Below are positions 33,767 through 46,500 of a DNA stretch of 64,000 nt, piece after piece. Source of the DNA: Chaenocephalus aceratus (lineage: Eukaryota; Chordata; Actinopteri; Perciformes; Channichthyidae). Where the stretch lies: contig JAMFTG010000183.1 of assembly GCA_023974075.1 (NCBI GenBank), positions 41,001 through 105,000 on the forward strand, in the 5' to 3' direction. Both the position numbers and the translations under genes were made by a program. The notes beneath the pieces were generated by a model. It made no database searches. It had not been told where the DNA came from and saw only the letters and a list, made by a program, of their open reading frames with translations. Each line of letters begins with the position of its first letter. The first letter of the stretch is position 1.

Positions 33767-36700
33767 GTGAGGACACGACGCTGATGTAGTGCACGTCTGT
33801 GAGGGCATGTTGGGACAGGATGTGCATTATAACAGGGTGCCATGAAGAAAGAGTGACCGGAAAATACCTTTTACACTTCCTTCTATCCGAAAAACGCCAT
33901 TCAGCAGGGCAGATACCTTTTATAAGAAGGTAGGAACAGTCAGGAAAAAGTAGACGATTTGCTTTCAAAATGTATTTAGGATTGTACTCAAGAAAATGTA
34001 CTTGGTTACTTTTCACCACAGGTAAGCAGAGTGCGACGACAGCAGGGGGGTCCGCGGGGTCTTAAAAAGTATTAAAAGTTGATAAATCAATTTAGTGAAA
34101 ATGAAGGCTATTAAAAAGTATTAAAGGGCATTTTCCAAGGTATTACATTTTGTAGCTTGTTTTCAATAAGTATCTAAATGGTCCAGAGAGGTTGTGTTCT
34201 ACAGTCTGCCTGAATGTAGTCATGGCGTAGGTGTGTAGTGTGATTCTGAGTAGTTTATTGATGGCATCCCGTTGGGTGTGACGTCATCAGAACAGGACGT
34301 CGCACGCTCACTGCTTGATAGCGCGGAGGTCCGTTTACGCCGGTTGCTAAGCAACATCGTTATGGGGAAATGCAAGTCTGCGTCCAAATGGTTGGAAGAT
34401 AAGGAGGAAGGACAATCGATACTGTATATAGTCAATGTGAGGTGAAGTGTGTCGCCAAGGTAACCGGTTAGAACTCCAAGTGGCGATGAGGTCTTAAAAT
34501 ATATGGAAAGGGTCTTAAAAGGTTTTACATTTGACTTCAGGATTCCTGCACAGACCCTGGACAGGACTTAGACAGTTTGTTGTAACCAAGAATAACTTTT
34601 ACCTTTATTTAATTCTTGTTAAAACATAGTGTAAAAATGGCAAACTTTTCTCCATCAGAAAGGTGCCAATCAGCAAGATACATTACAGTACGGCAGGAAA
34701 GGGCAGAGGACATACAAAATGGTTATTCTTCATGCAAAAAATGTATATGGGGTTACAAATGCATCCGAAACACACCCACTGAATTGAATTTCACATAAAT
34801 TAAACTCATAAACATAACGAGCTTATATATTTATATGTATATTACCATCATGCAACTCCTCAAACATGGTGTTACTTAGGGAAGTAACTTGTGCTGCTTG
34901 TATACTTTAACTGCACTTTATATATCCCTTTGCGTACACTTCAAAATTACGATATTTTGAAGTGAGCTTGTGTGAGGAACTTACGCATGGTCTTTGTATT
35001 TTCGATGTTATATGGAGGTCAACAGACCGGAGTACCAAAAGGAAACAAAGCAACATGTAAATAACTAAACAGTTTACCTTGCTGTCGGACACTCTCTTTC
35101 AACAGGGGTGTTTTTGGTGAAAGGAGTCTGTTGGTAAGTAAATGTTCTAAATATAGGTCTCTTACCCCTCGATCCCACCGGGTCCGTCTGTGCCGCGTGT
35201 CAATTATATATAGAATTATTATGATGATGAAAGCATTTTTTCACCACTAAAATACAGCAACACATCTTTGATTCATGTCGTTTATAACTGGACTATTACA
35301 ATTATTACTAACTTCGTCTGTACAAAGTAGCCTGTCCAGGAAATATGCCCAAATCAACAAAAACTGCGAGCCGGCACGCAAGACGCTCCGCTTCCGAAAC
35401 GCTTCTATGACGCCGGAGGAGGCCGGACCAAAACCGCGACGCAGACGGACCCGGTGGAATCGAGGGGTTACTCTGATGCAAACAAAGATCTAATGGGACA
35501 TAAATACGTTTTGCTGCTGTCTCTGTCCACTTCAGTGCATTGCTTTACTTCTATTTCTTTATGTGGATATCGACCTCATGCAACCCAGTTAAACACGATC
35601 CCTTTAGGTACACATGCACACAGGCCCGAACTGAATAAATCATCTATTAATCTCATAACGGGCCATTAAAGTGAGACTTTCTCCCCTGAAACTCCCACCA
35701 GTGTTCCTGCAGTGAGCACGTCGGCTTCTCAGGACTTCGGGGTCGTCTGGCAGCTTTACGGGACACTGATGGATGGGAACACGACTAACAGACTTAAGGA
35801 GGGTTAGATCCGCTGCTGCTTTGCCAGTGGGAACACGACTAACAGACTTAAGGAGTGGGGTTAGATCCGCTGCATATATACATCACCACGATGAGATGAA
35901 CCATGTGTCACCAACGCCAGCCAGAGCTGTGGATTAAACACATTTGGGATAATGGTAGGATTTGGGTCTGTCTCCAGGAGCGCTGCAACACGCCTGGAAC
36001 GTTTTTGAGAAATGCCAACAGTCGTAGCACCGACTCATCATCTGGGCTTTTGTCATGTCCCTCCTAGTGAGAACTCACACCTCATACTTTCCACTCTGCG
36101 AGCCATCCCCAGCACGTTGCCCACCACAGACGTCCCCTCCCTCGTATTGGTTTAAACACACAGGTGTTAATCTGTCAACCATCCGGACAGCTCTGGGTGT
36201 CTGAGATAACTTCACTTGTTTGTCGAAAGGTCGAAAAGGACGAGTAGAGAGCTGCCGTCAGTGAAGGTAGTGATACTGAAGTGTAGAAATACTGCTACAA
36301 GTACAATTCCTGCATCCAAACTCTTACTTCAAGTGGCTCTATTATGCTTTTTGGGGTTTTCCCTTTCCTGTAGTGTGTGTGGTGGTGGTGTTGTTGTTGT
36401 TGTTGTTGTGGTGCAGGCACAGTGAATGGTCTGCAAAGGCTTGTATTACTTCATTAATTAAGAAGAAGAAGATGGACCTTTTTTATTAAGGGGGAAATTC
36501 AGTTTCCACTCTGTCGTACACACACGTTTTTATACAGGTAATACAGTACACACTTTTTACAACATACACACACAGTTAAATGCAAACATGCAGTTGAGAG
36601 GTCAGAGCGGAGGCAGCCAGTCTAGCCGGCGCCCGTGAGCAGTTGGGGGTTAGGGGCCTTGCTCAAGGGCACCTCGGCAGTGGCCCAGGAGGTGAACTGG

Positions 36701-39700
36701 CTCCTCTCCAGTACCAGTCAACACTCCATATGTTTTGGTCCGATCGGGACGTGAACCGGCGACCCCTCGGTCCAAAGTCCCACAGACTGAACCATCATGC
36801 ATTCATGTGTTTATTACTTTAGTGTTGCCGCTGGTAAAGGTGGAGCTAATTTTTTAACACTTAATATATTACTTACTTATTCATAAAAGACTGCCATCAT
36901 TTATAAACTAATCTATATATTATATTAATAATCTTGAAAGTACAATAAAAGTACAGTTGCTCTAAAGATTGAAATGTACTTGAGACAGGACTTGGACAGA
37001 TTGTTGTAACGAGAATAACTTTAAACATTTGTATTTAATTCTTACTAAGACAAAGTGTAAAAATGGCAAATTGGAGGGACTTTTTTATTGCTGAATACAT
37101 TGACTTCCTGGAGTCTCCATTGGTTGAATGGTTACATCACAATGTGTTTACACTTTTGACTGTTTTTTTAATGATTAAACAAAAGATGTTAATTAGTGAT
37201 CTTAAGAGGCGCTTGGAGGCGGATTCTCGAGTCGCCCCCTTGGACACAGATAAGCTGATCTCGTGTGTTCCCAGTCTTCATGCTAGACTATGACACACAG
37301 TGGTGACAAGAAAAACAAGTGTATTTCCATAAATGTCAAACAAGTTGCATCACGTCTATATTCATGTCAATCCTGGGTCTTTTTATACCCCGGATTCTTC
37401 GTCGGCTTTTTTGATCAGCTATGATTGGCCAACTTGTCCTGTTTCGGTTGTTCAACAGGTTTTAAATCAACGTCTAGATATTGTGTTCAGGTGAAACAAC
37501 ACATCTCTTATTCTAGCCTGTTTTTCTTCCCTTGACCTGCTCTCTGCGTGCCTCTGTCTGTGAGTGCAAACACATCTCAGTCATCAGCCTCTCTCAGCCA
37601 GAACAGGTCACAGGTCAGCGTGTTTGTCAGGCCGAGCAGCATTTCCCGGAGGATCCCAGGACAATGACACTGACAGGAAGTCTACTTACTGCATACCTTT
37701 TTCCCTGAGTGGATTTGAGGATAAGGATGTATAGCGCCTTTACAACAAGCCCTGCAAAATGTCTACCGGAGTATATTTTCTGTAGACAACGTGTGTAAAA
37801 GTTGAACCATAACTGAACTTGGTTTTAAAGCGGCAGTATTCCCAGACAGAGTTAGGTCATTTGGATATATGACAGTTGGGATGACGCAATCTGTGGTATT
37901 ACCTTGGAAGAAAGACGTTGTGTTTTATCACCACATTGATGAGGGGGGCACTGGGGGGTATTGAATTAGAGCACCTGCTCTTACTTAATGGGACACGTCC
38001 TTATCTTGTTGCTCAGCAACACAATGTAAACAACATAACAGTCTTTACAGCTTTAACCCTCATACCTCATTCACACCAACGGTGTTTCGGGGGGAGTTCG
38101 GAGCTGGAGCTTGAAAAGCACCGGGTTTTCCTGTTCACACCGCAGCGGAGCAGCCTCTTAGCTCTGGAATCCGGTTCGTTTCAAGCCAAAAAATTGTCCG
38201 TCCAGAGCAAAAGCACCGCATACGTCACGCTTACATCGAGGCGGGGGCCGGGGCGGGGGCAACTCCTGAACAACAACAACAAGCCGGCGTTTTATCCAGT
38301 TTGTACACAACGATGGAGAAATTTAACAAGCAGCAGTGGTCCACTGAAGAGACCAGCTGCCTACTGGGAATCTGGTCTTCCGAAGAGATGCAGAGGAAGC
38401 TGGAGCACAATCGGCCATTGTTGTTGTTGTGAGCTGTGAGGGGTTTCGCGCGGTTTGGCTTTATGAAGCAGGCACGCAAACGGCTACGTCATGACGCAAA
38501 CGATGCCGCAATGAGGCAGCACCAGTCGGACTCTGAGCGGTGTGAAAAGAGCCGGAGCTAAACCGAAGAACCGGTTCTGAACCTGAAAAGCTCTAGCACG
38601 GAACTTGAACCGGAGTTGCGTTGGTGTGATGTTAGATGCACGAGTGGCTGGACCCGACACACTCTTCCATAAGTGGGTCAAAAAGGACCGTATTAGAATA
38701 ATGTGTTTTTATGCCATTTTGGTGACTTTTATAATATTTCGTATTATATTGGCTCACACGAGAAATATTTTATATTTAATTTGTCACTATTTATCATTTT
38801 TAGAATTTTTTTTTTTACATTTTGAAAAAAAAACGTTTTCCCAAAGACAATGCATGCGGGTCATTTTTGACCCACTTATGGAAGCTTGGGGTAGAAACTA
38901 CAATTTCTTAAAATGTATAACATTTAAAATTAGAATGGCATGAAATCCAAAACATGTTTTTTGAGGAAAAGCTGGAATATGAAATGATAACATTTTTTAA
39001 TTACAAAGATACTTCAAGAAAACCACCCGCAAATACCCACAAGAGGCCCGATTTAGCTTATTATTAGGTACATATCTGTCATATCTCTCTCTACTTAAAG
39101 AGTCCTCTCCTGCTGATGTTCAGGTGTATATCAGTATGTAGTGTCTCTACTTTAAAGAGTCCTCTCCTGCTGATGTTCAGGTGTATATCAGTATGTAGTG
39201 TCTCTGCTTTAAAGAGTCCTCTCCTGCTGATGTTCAGGTGTATATCAGTATGTAGTGTCTCTACTTTAAAGAGTCCTCTCCTGCTGATGTTCAGGTGTAT
39301 GTCAGTATGTAGTGTCTCTACTTTAAAGAGTCCTCTCCTGCTGATGTTCAGGTGTATGTCAGTATGTAGTGTCTCTACTTTAAAGAGTCCTCTCCTGCTG
39401 ATGTTCAGGTGTATATCAGTATGTAGTGTCTCTACATGTCTCCATGCTCTAATGTTCAAAAAGCTCTTTCTTGTTCTCAGACTTCCTGTGCTGCAGCACC
39501 TCTTTTCACCCTCTGTCTGAAACCAGAGCCCAGTCTGCTCTTGATTGGTTAGCTGGCCGGCTCTGTTTTGGTTGTTTAACCGGTTAAAGGTGTCCCGACC
39601 CTCGGCCTATCACATGTGTTGGAGCGCGAGTGTTACATAGTGATGTCTGTATGTTATAACTTATGGAAGTAAACAAAGGGGTCCAATGGAGGAGTTTCAG

Positions 39701-40526
39701 GCAGCCTTTGAAGACCATTAACGTGCACACAAACCTATATAACACACGGCAGGAAAGGGAAAGCCCCGAGGTTAATAGGGCCTCTTTAACACGCAGTGGT
39801 TATTGTCCTTACTCAGTGCTGACTCAGACTGTCCCTCAGTAGGAGTCGACATCACATCAGGGTATGTTGGTATCGCCTACAGCCAGAATAAAAACCCGTT
39901 CTAAACTTTGCTGAGTGAGGGGAGGGAAGTAAAGGGGGGGGGGGGGGGGGAGGGGGATGTGGCTGCAGTAAAAAAAAAAAAGAAGCATTCTGGGAGGAAT
40001 AGAGGATGGGCCTAATGTTGCTCCTCTAATTCGTAGAAGCATTCGGCCGGTCATGTTGCACTGCAGCTGAGAGGATATGACTATAAGCTACATCTGGTGG
40101 GCTCTCACACAAAGGCGTTGGGATCTAATGGCAGAGTTGGACTGATCTAAAGGCTTGTTTATATAAAGACAGACCATGGCCTGCATGGAGGTCGAGACCC
40201 CCATCTGCACTAGGTTCAGAACAGGTGAGCACTCTTTTTCTTTATGCTACTTCCTCAACTCACCTCGGCTAATGCTGGAGCCATTGTTGCAGGTTAATGA
40301 AGCAACTTGATAATACACTTTGGTGGGTTGCTGTCAGGCTTTGCATCTCTTGATAGCCTTGTAATGTTTGTTTGTTTTGGGGTAGCGTCTTGAAGCGGAA
40401 CGATCGAGATTAGTGTTCAAAAATATAGATTTTTCGACACATCATTTCTGAATATTTGAAATTGTTTCAATACAAATGTTATATTTCTCAATACACCAGG
40501 ACCAGCTGAGCTTTCTTGCTTTCCAT

Positions 40527-40578
<52 letters not shown>

Positions 40579-43500
40579 CACCACACACACACACACACAC
40601 CACACACACACACTACAAAGTCATACAAATCTGTGAAAACACTGGCCTTGTTTTATTTAGTCCATTTCTCACTATGGTATCTCACACACACACACACACA
40701 CACACTACAAACTCATACAGCGCTGTGAAAACACTGGCCTTGTTTCAATTAGTCCATTTCTCACTGTGGTATCAAAACCGGTATCAATGCAGCTGTTTCT
40801 ATAAGGTATTGTTTTGAAATGTTAATTTCCAGTATCGTGACAACACTACCTGTGTTGCACCCGGTAATAAAGAGATGTTTACGGGGAAATTAATTGTTAC
40901 ACTATCCCATTCTTAAAACTGAAGTTGCAATAGTTACCTTCTAGGTGTGAGATCAAAAAAAGTCCCTCATATGCCAGCACAGAGATAGTTCCACTGCAGT
41001 ACCATGCACCTGTGTGTGCAAACAATGCATTTCAATGTGCTCGACTGGTATGATAACTTACATATAAATGACGTTATTGTATGTTGTCGACCGAATGACG
41101 AGTAAGCAGGAAGTGAGAGATGTGTTTGAGGAGGATGGCGGTCGGTATGTGGTTACCTTCTCATCCCGAAGTCATTCTCTATTTATTTTCCCTTTATTAT
41201 ATATTCTTCTGTGTGCTTTCCCCGGTTTTTCCTCATGTTTTATCTCATATTTATTTAACATCATTTCTTCTTTCTTCTTTCAGTGCTGCAGTTGAGGCTT
41301 CAGCAGAGGCGGACCCGCGAGCAGCTGGTGGACCAGGGCATCATGCCATGTGAGTCAGCTGTCCATCACTGATGGACCGGCTAATGAACCCAGATATCTG
41401 GAATAATAAACATTTTTTAATCTATTTTTATCTAGATAATTTATCTTTAACATCGTGTTCAGACTGAATGGACCTGACGGCACAAAGCTACAGTGTAGAA
41501 ATGGCAATGAACACGTTATGACCAGAGCTCCTCCAAAAATACAAAATAAAAAGTAGTGCAAAAAGTCTATATTCATTAAATAGAATATGATATGTACAAG
41601 AACAGAATATAATGTAAATTAAACAAAATTAAATACGGTTTATAGCGTTGATAACATGCAAGAAAACACAGTATCTTGTCCTTGATTCTCTGCGAACGAG
41701 TGTAAAAAGTTGTGCTGTCATGGAGCTTCGTTGGGGAGTGACATCCTACAGAGGTGGGTTTTAAGCAGCCTTGTTGTTGGTGCATGCAAGCCGTGGCGAG
41801 ATGCAATCATATAGTAGGCTGAAAATAGCACGCCTGTTATTTTTATTTTGCAAATACAGGTAAACCTTAAATACATACTGATATTAGCAGTTTGTACGAA
41901 CAGGAAAGGGAGAGAAAAGACTAAGAGAAACATTCAGTGCATATAATACACAATGTTCTCGTGTTTCCAGTATCAACCTCTGTGTCGATGATACCTATTT
42001 GTCAGATCAAGAGGTGTTTAAACAAATTGATTTAAGGACAACTGGTGTAATAAAAACACAATGAATAAATATGGAAAAATAAAAAGTTGTGCTATCACTT
42101 AGTGCATTAATGAACATGTTGTGTGTTGCAGCTCTGAAGAGCCCGGCTGCTTTCCATGGGCAGATTCGCAGCTTGGAGAGAGCCAGGGTACGGCACAGCG
42201 TTTGGAAATAAAGTGCTAACTGTGGTTTCAGAAAACACCCTCCTGGAATAGCAAAAGAGGATTAACTTGAATGTTTTTCTTTCTATTTAGACGGAGAATT
42301 TCCTCAAGCACAAGATCCGCAGCCGTCCGGAGAAAGCGGAGCTGATCAGGATGCACATCCTGCAGGGTACCAGTCATTCTCTAGTCTTTACTACAGACAT
42401 GTCTATTCTATTTTCACTATTATCTAGTATGTTCACATGGGCACAAATAAACCCACCGCACAGGGTTTTACGTGTAGCTACCGCCTTTTACTCCAGTTCT
42501 TCTCTTCTAGTGGTTCAAAGAAACACTCGGAGTTGAATTCCCATTTAAATAAAGTTATGAACTGCATGCCAAACTATTAAACTCGCACAAGTGGTCTAAA
42601 GCTGAGCCTGTTTGCTTCGCCTGTCACTCTGCGTGTGAAGAGAGGCTAAGTTAGGTGAAACCCGCGATCAGAAGATATTAAGGACCATGTGGCGTTTTTA
42701 ATTCGAGGGAAAATACTGAGCCTTAATATTATCTGCAACTGTACACAAATACAGAGAATCGACATGCAAACAAAGTGGAAGCTGCACAGCGTTCAAATGG
42801 GGATTTACACATTTGAATGTCAACGCTACGACTGATTCGATAACATTGTGTGACATCTTTTCCCTTTCTCCTCAGAGACCGGAGCAGAACCATCACTACA
42901 GGCCACCCAGATGAGGCTGAAAAGAGCCCGGCTTGCCGACAACTTAAACGAGATGATCTCCCAGAGACCCGGCCCCATGGAGCTGGTGGAGAAAAACATC
43001 CTGCCCGTGGATTCCAGCGTTAAACAGGCGATCATCGGTGAGAGAACAGCGATGATAGCCAGGGCTTTCAGAGCGTTTCTGCCTCAATGGACACTGTCCG
43101 AAGAGGTCGTTGCAGAGAAAGGATGAGAAACACTGACAATAACAAGAGAGAGAATCTTTGTTCCTGAAACTTTCACAATCTCTTTACACAGAGGGGACAC
43201 ATTTTGATTTATAAAAGACATGAACAAGTGGATTTGCATAATAGGTGACCTTTAAGAGCAAGGGTGTCCAAGCTTATACGAAATATACGAAGGGCTGGGC
43301 CGCTCACGAGAGGATATGGCCTCATAAGCTCAGTTATAAGTTAGCAAAGTCAATCAAATGTAGGTGAGTGTTGGCAGCTCATCCCTTACAACAGGAGCTC
43401 AGATTGATTATAATAAGGAGAAATATGAAGGGCGTATTTCAAGATTGTAAATAAGTCATTGGGCTTTTTTCTTATCAACTAAGATTTGTTAGAAATGTTT

Positions 43501-46500
43501 CCAACTTGACTGAATTTATTTGAAAGGTGGTCTCATTAACACACGAGTACTTCTGTGTGTGGGGGAAACTTCTGAAGTAATAATAGATTTATTTTGTTAG
43601 CGCTTTTACAGGTGCTCAAAGACGCTTTACATATATGGTGAAAAGAAAGAAAACAACAAATAAATAAACATAGTTAAAGTCAAATCAAGCAATACAAAAA
43701 CAATCACACATTAAAAGCCAGATTGAAGAGGTGAGTGTGTTGAAGGTGGTGAGGTCAGTGCAGTCTCCGATGGGGGAGTGAGTTCCAGAGGGAGGGGGCA
43801 GCGACGGAGAAGGCTCTGTCCCCCCAGGTCCGGTGATTGGTGCGGATGGGGATGGATAGGAGGTTGGCTTCTGATGAGCGGAGGCAGCGGGAAGGGGTGT
43901 GGTGGTGCAGCAGGTCTGTGAGGTAGGGGGGGGGGCCTGATTGTTGAGGGCTTTGTAAGGAATCAGGAGGACTTTGAAGTCGATTCTTTGACGGACGGAG
44001 AGCCAGTGGAGGTTCTGGAGGACTGGAGTGATGTGGTCTCGGGAGCGGGTGTGGGTGAGGAGGCGGGCAGCAGAGTTCTGGATATGTTGGAGTTTCTTGA
44101 GGAGGTTGGATGGTATGCCGTAGGATGCTATTGCAGTAGTCGAGTCGTGAATCAGGGTTTCAGCAGCAGAGGAGGAGAGTGATGGGCGGGACAGGCAAAG
44201 TTTTAGAGGTGGAAAAAGGCGGTCCTGTAATGGGTAAGTAGGAGTCAGGACTCGGAGAGACACGAGGAGAGCTGGAGCTTTGATGGCAAACACTGAAGGT
44301 TTATTTTGAGCTTCGGCCGGAGAATTCACACGACATGTCACGGGTCTGAGATGCCACAATCAATTCTGAAGAGCCCTCCTGTAGCCCGAGGCTTTAACTA
44401 GTTCAGAGCGTAATAATCAATTCTTCAATAGATAGACTAAACAGCTGAGGACACTGAATCACGTTGTTGTCGCTTAGGGCTCGGCAAGAATGTGTTCCAG
44501 GTGTCCCACAGCAATAACTACCTCTGACGGAGAGTAGCCCGGTCACAAACTGGCAACATCAACAACTTGCTCGGGCAGCCCCTCCTTATGGGAGATAACG
44601 GCTGCTCAAGGCTGGTCAGCTGCGTCAGAGGGCGAAGGAGGACATGCAGGGCAAATTATTTCCTGACACGGTGTAATATATTATACATTTATAGTTAAGA
44701 AGTACAATATAAGACGAGCACAAGTTTCATTTGTGGGCCGTATTCCATTATGCTTTTTTAATTTGATGAGGGCCGATTCAAAAATGTTGGACACGTCTGG
44801 TTTAAGAGCATTTCTGCCTCAATGGACATGGAAAGAGGTCAATGCAGAGAAAGGATGATAAACATTGTATCGTTGCTGTTAAAGTGAGTAAGCAGTGAGG
44901 GCTTGTTGTTGTCTCCAGTAGGCCAGGTGAATTACCCCAAAGTGTTGGAGGAGGACAGCAGTGAGGCTCTGTCCCCGGAGCAGCCGGCCAGCCAGGAGTC
45001 CCAGGCCTCAGTCCCGTCTCCTGCAGAGAGCCGAGTGCCAGAGACCCCCCCTCCAGCCCCAGCAGCACCTCCTCTTCCTCCAGCCCAGCAGCACCTCCTC
45101 TTCCTCCAGCTCCTCCACCCATGCCCAACACCATGCTGCAGGTCAGACACAGCACTCTTCATGCTCATGTTTGTGTAAGCACGGCTACAGTTGCCCGTAA
45201 TCACATGCCTTTTGTCAAATTGTAATGATTGTACTTCATGAGTTTTACTTAACAGACTGTACGTGTCCTGTTTGTTTCTCATGCTTTGCTTTCTGTTATT
45301 TTGTCCATGTCTGTAAGTAAGACGTTGCTTTTGTCGGGACCCCCTTGAAAACGAGACGGTGCATCTCAAGGGGTTTATCATAATAAATACATATCTATAT
45401 ATGCCCACCTAGGCCCCTTAGTCTGCAAGGATATCTTATGTCTGACTCCATGAAAACACTTCAGTTAAAACCCGATTTCCTCATCAGAGGCAGGTCAAAC
45501 TTGAGCATGGGTTAATTGAAAGTAAATGAATACCTGGACTGGTCCACTACCGCCTTGTTGATCCTAAAGAAGGCTGTTTGCTACTTGACTGCAGTTCATA
45601 ACTATACTACACAACATTGGTATTCATTTGAAGGATTTTCAAAGATATTTGGTCGATCATGCCAACATCTTTCCTCGAATATAAATATGTGCTTAAGTGG
45701 ATAAAGCCCTAATTAGATCAACTTTATTGAGACTAAATTGGGAAACATATTGGCACAGAAGCATGTCACCGGCATGACAAGTGAGTTAAAAATATGATTA
45801 AATAAACTATTAAAAAACTGAAAGAGTAAATATATAGCAGTAGAAAACATATATTGTATCTAAATAATACTGAAGGGTTTAAATGCTCATATACTATATA
45901 ATAGACCAATCTACTACTATAACAAAACATAGGATACTATATAAAGTAAAAATTAAAGTGCAAAGTAGTTGAAGTTGGTTTTAATAAAAATGTAATTTAG
46001 AAAAATCATTACCCAACTTCTTGAAGCTTAATCACATTTACAGTTATTATAGGAAGTCAATTGTTTGCATTACAGTAACACATGTCTACTTATGCTGCGT
46101 CAGTCCTCCCTAATACAACAAAAGCAACAACAGACATGAAGCGGGCGCGGCCAGAGAGAGCCGCGGCCGGCGGGCACGCAGCCGCCCGCGCCGCACAAAC
46201 CAGCACCCACCCGGGGGAAGGGAAGAGCAAGAGGGACAACCGGGAAAGAGCGAGGAGCGAGCGAGCCCAGCCAGCCAGCCAGCCAGCGAGCCAGCCAGCC
46301 AGCCAGCGAGCCAGCCAGCCAGCCAGCGAGCCAGCCAGCGAGCCAGCGAGCCAGCGAGCCAGGGAGCCAGCAGCGAGCGAGCCAGCGCAGCCAGCCAGCC
46401 AGCCAGCCAGCCAGGGAGCCATCCAGCCAGGAGCCAGCGAGCCCAGCCAGCCAGCGAGCCACCAGCGAGCCAGCGAGCCAGGGAGCCAGCCAGCCAGGGA

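Noticed and set aside
37063..37293. 76-codon frame starting MANWRDFF
   Set aside because: The N-terminus vaguely resembles HOOK-type domains, but there is no splice site, promoter or conserved continuation. Its first bases belong to an 85-bp dispersed duplicate.
39091..39520. Repeated 19-residue 'proteins' on both strands
   Set aside because: The 57-bp period is divisible by 3, so any open unit stays open. It is a minisatellite in a transposon.
43685..44359. Reverse-transcriptase-like host gene
   Set aside because: The peptide is the C-terminal end of an L2/Rex1 LINE with frame loss; it is a dead retroelement fragment.
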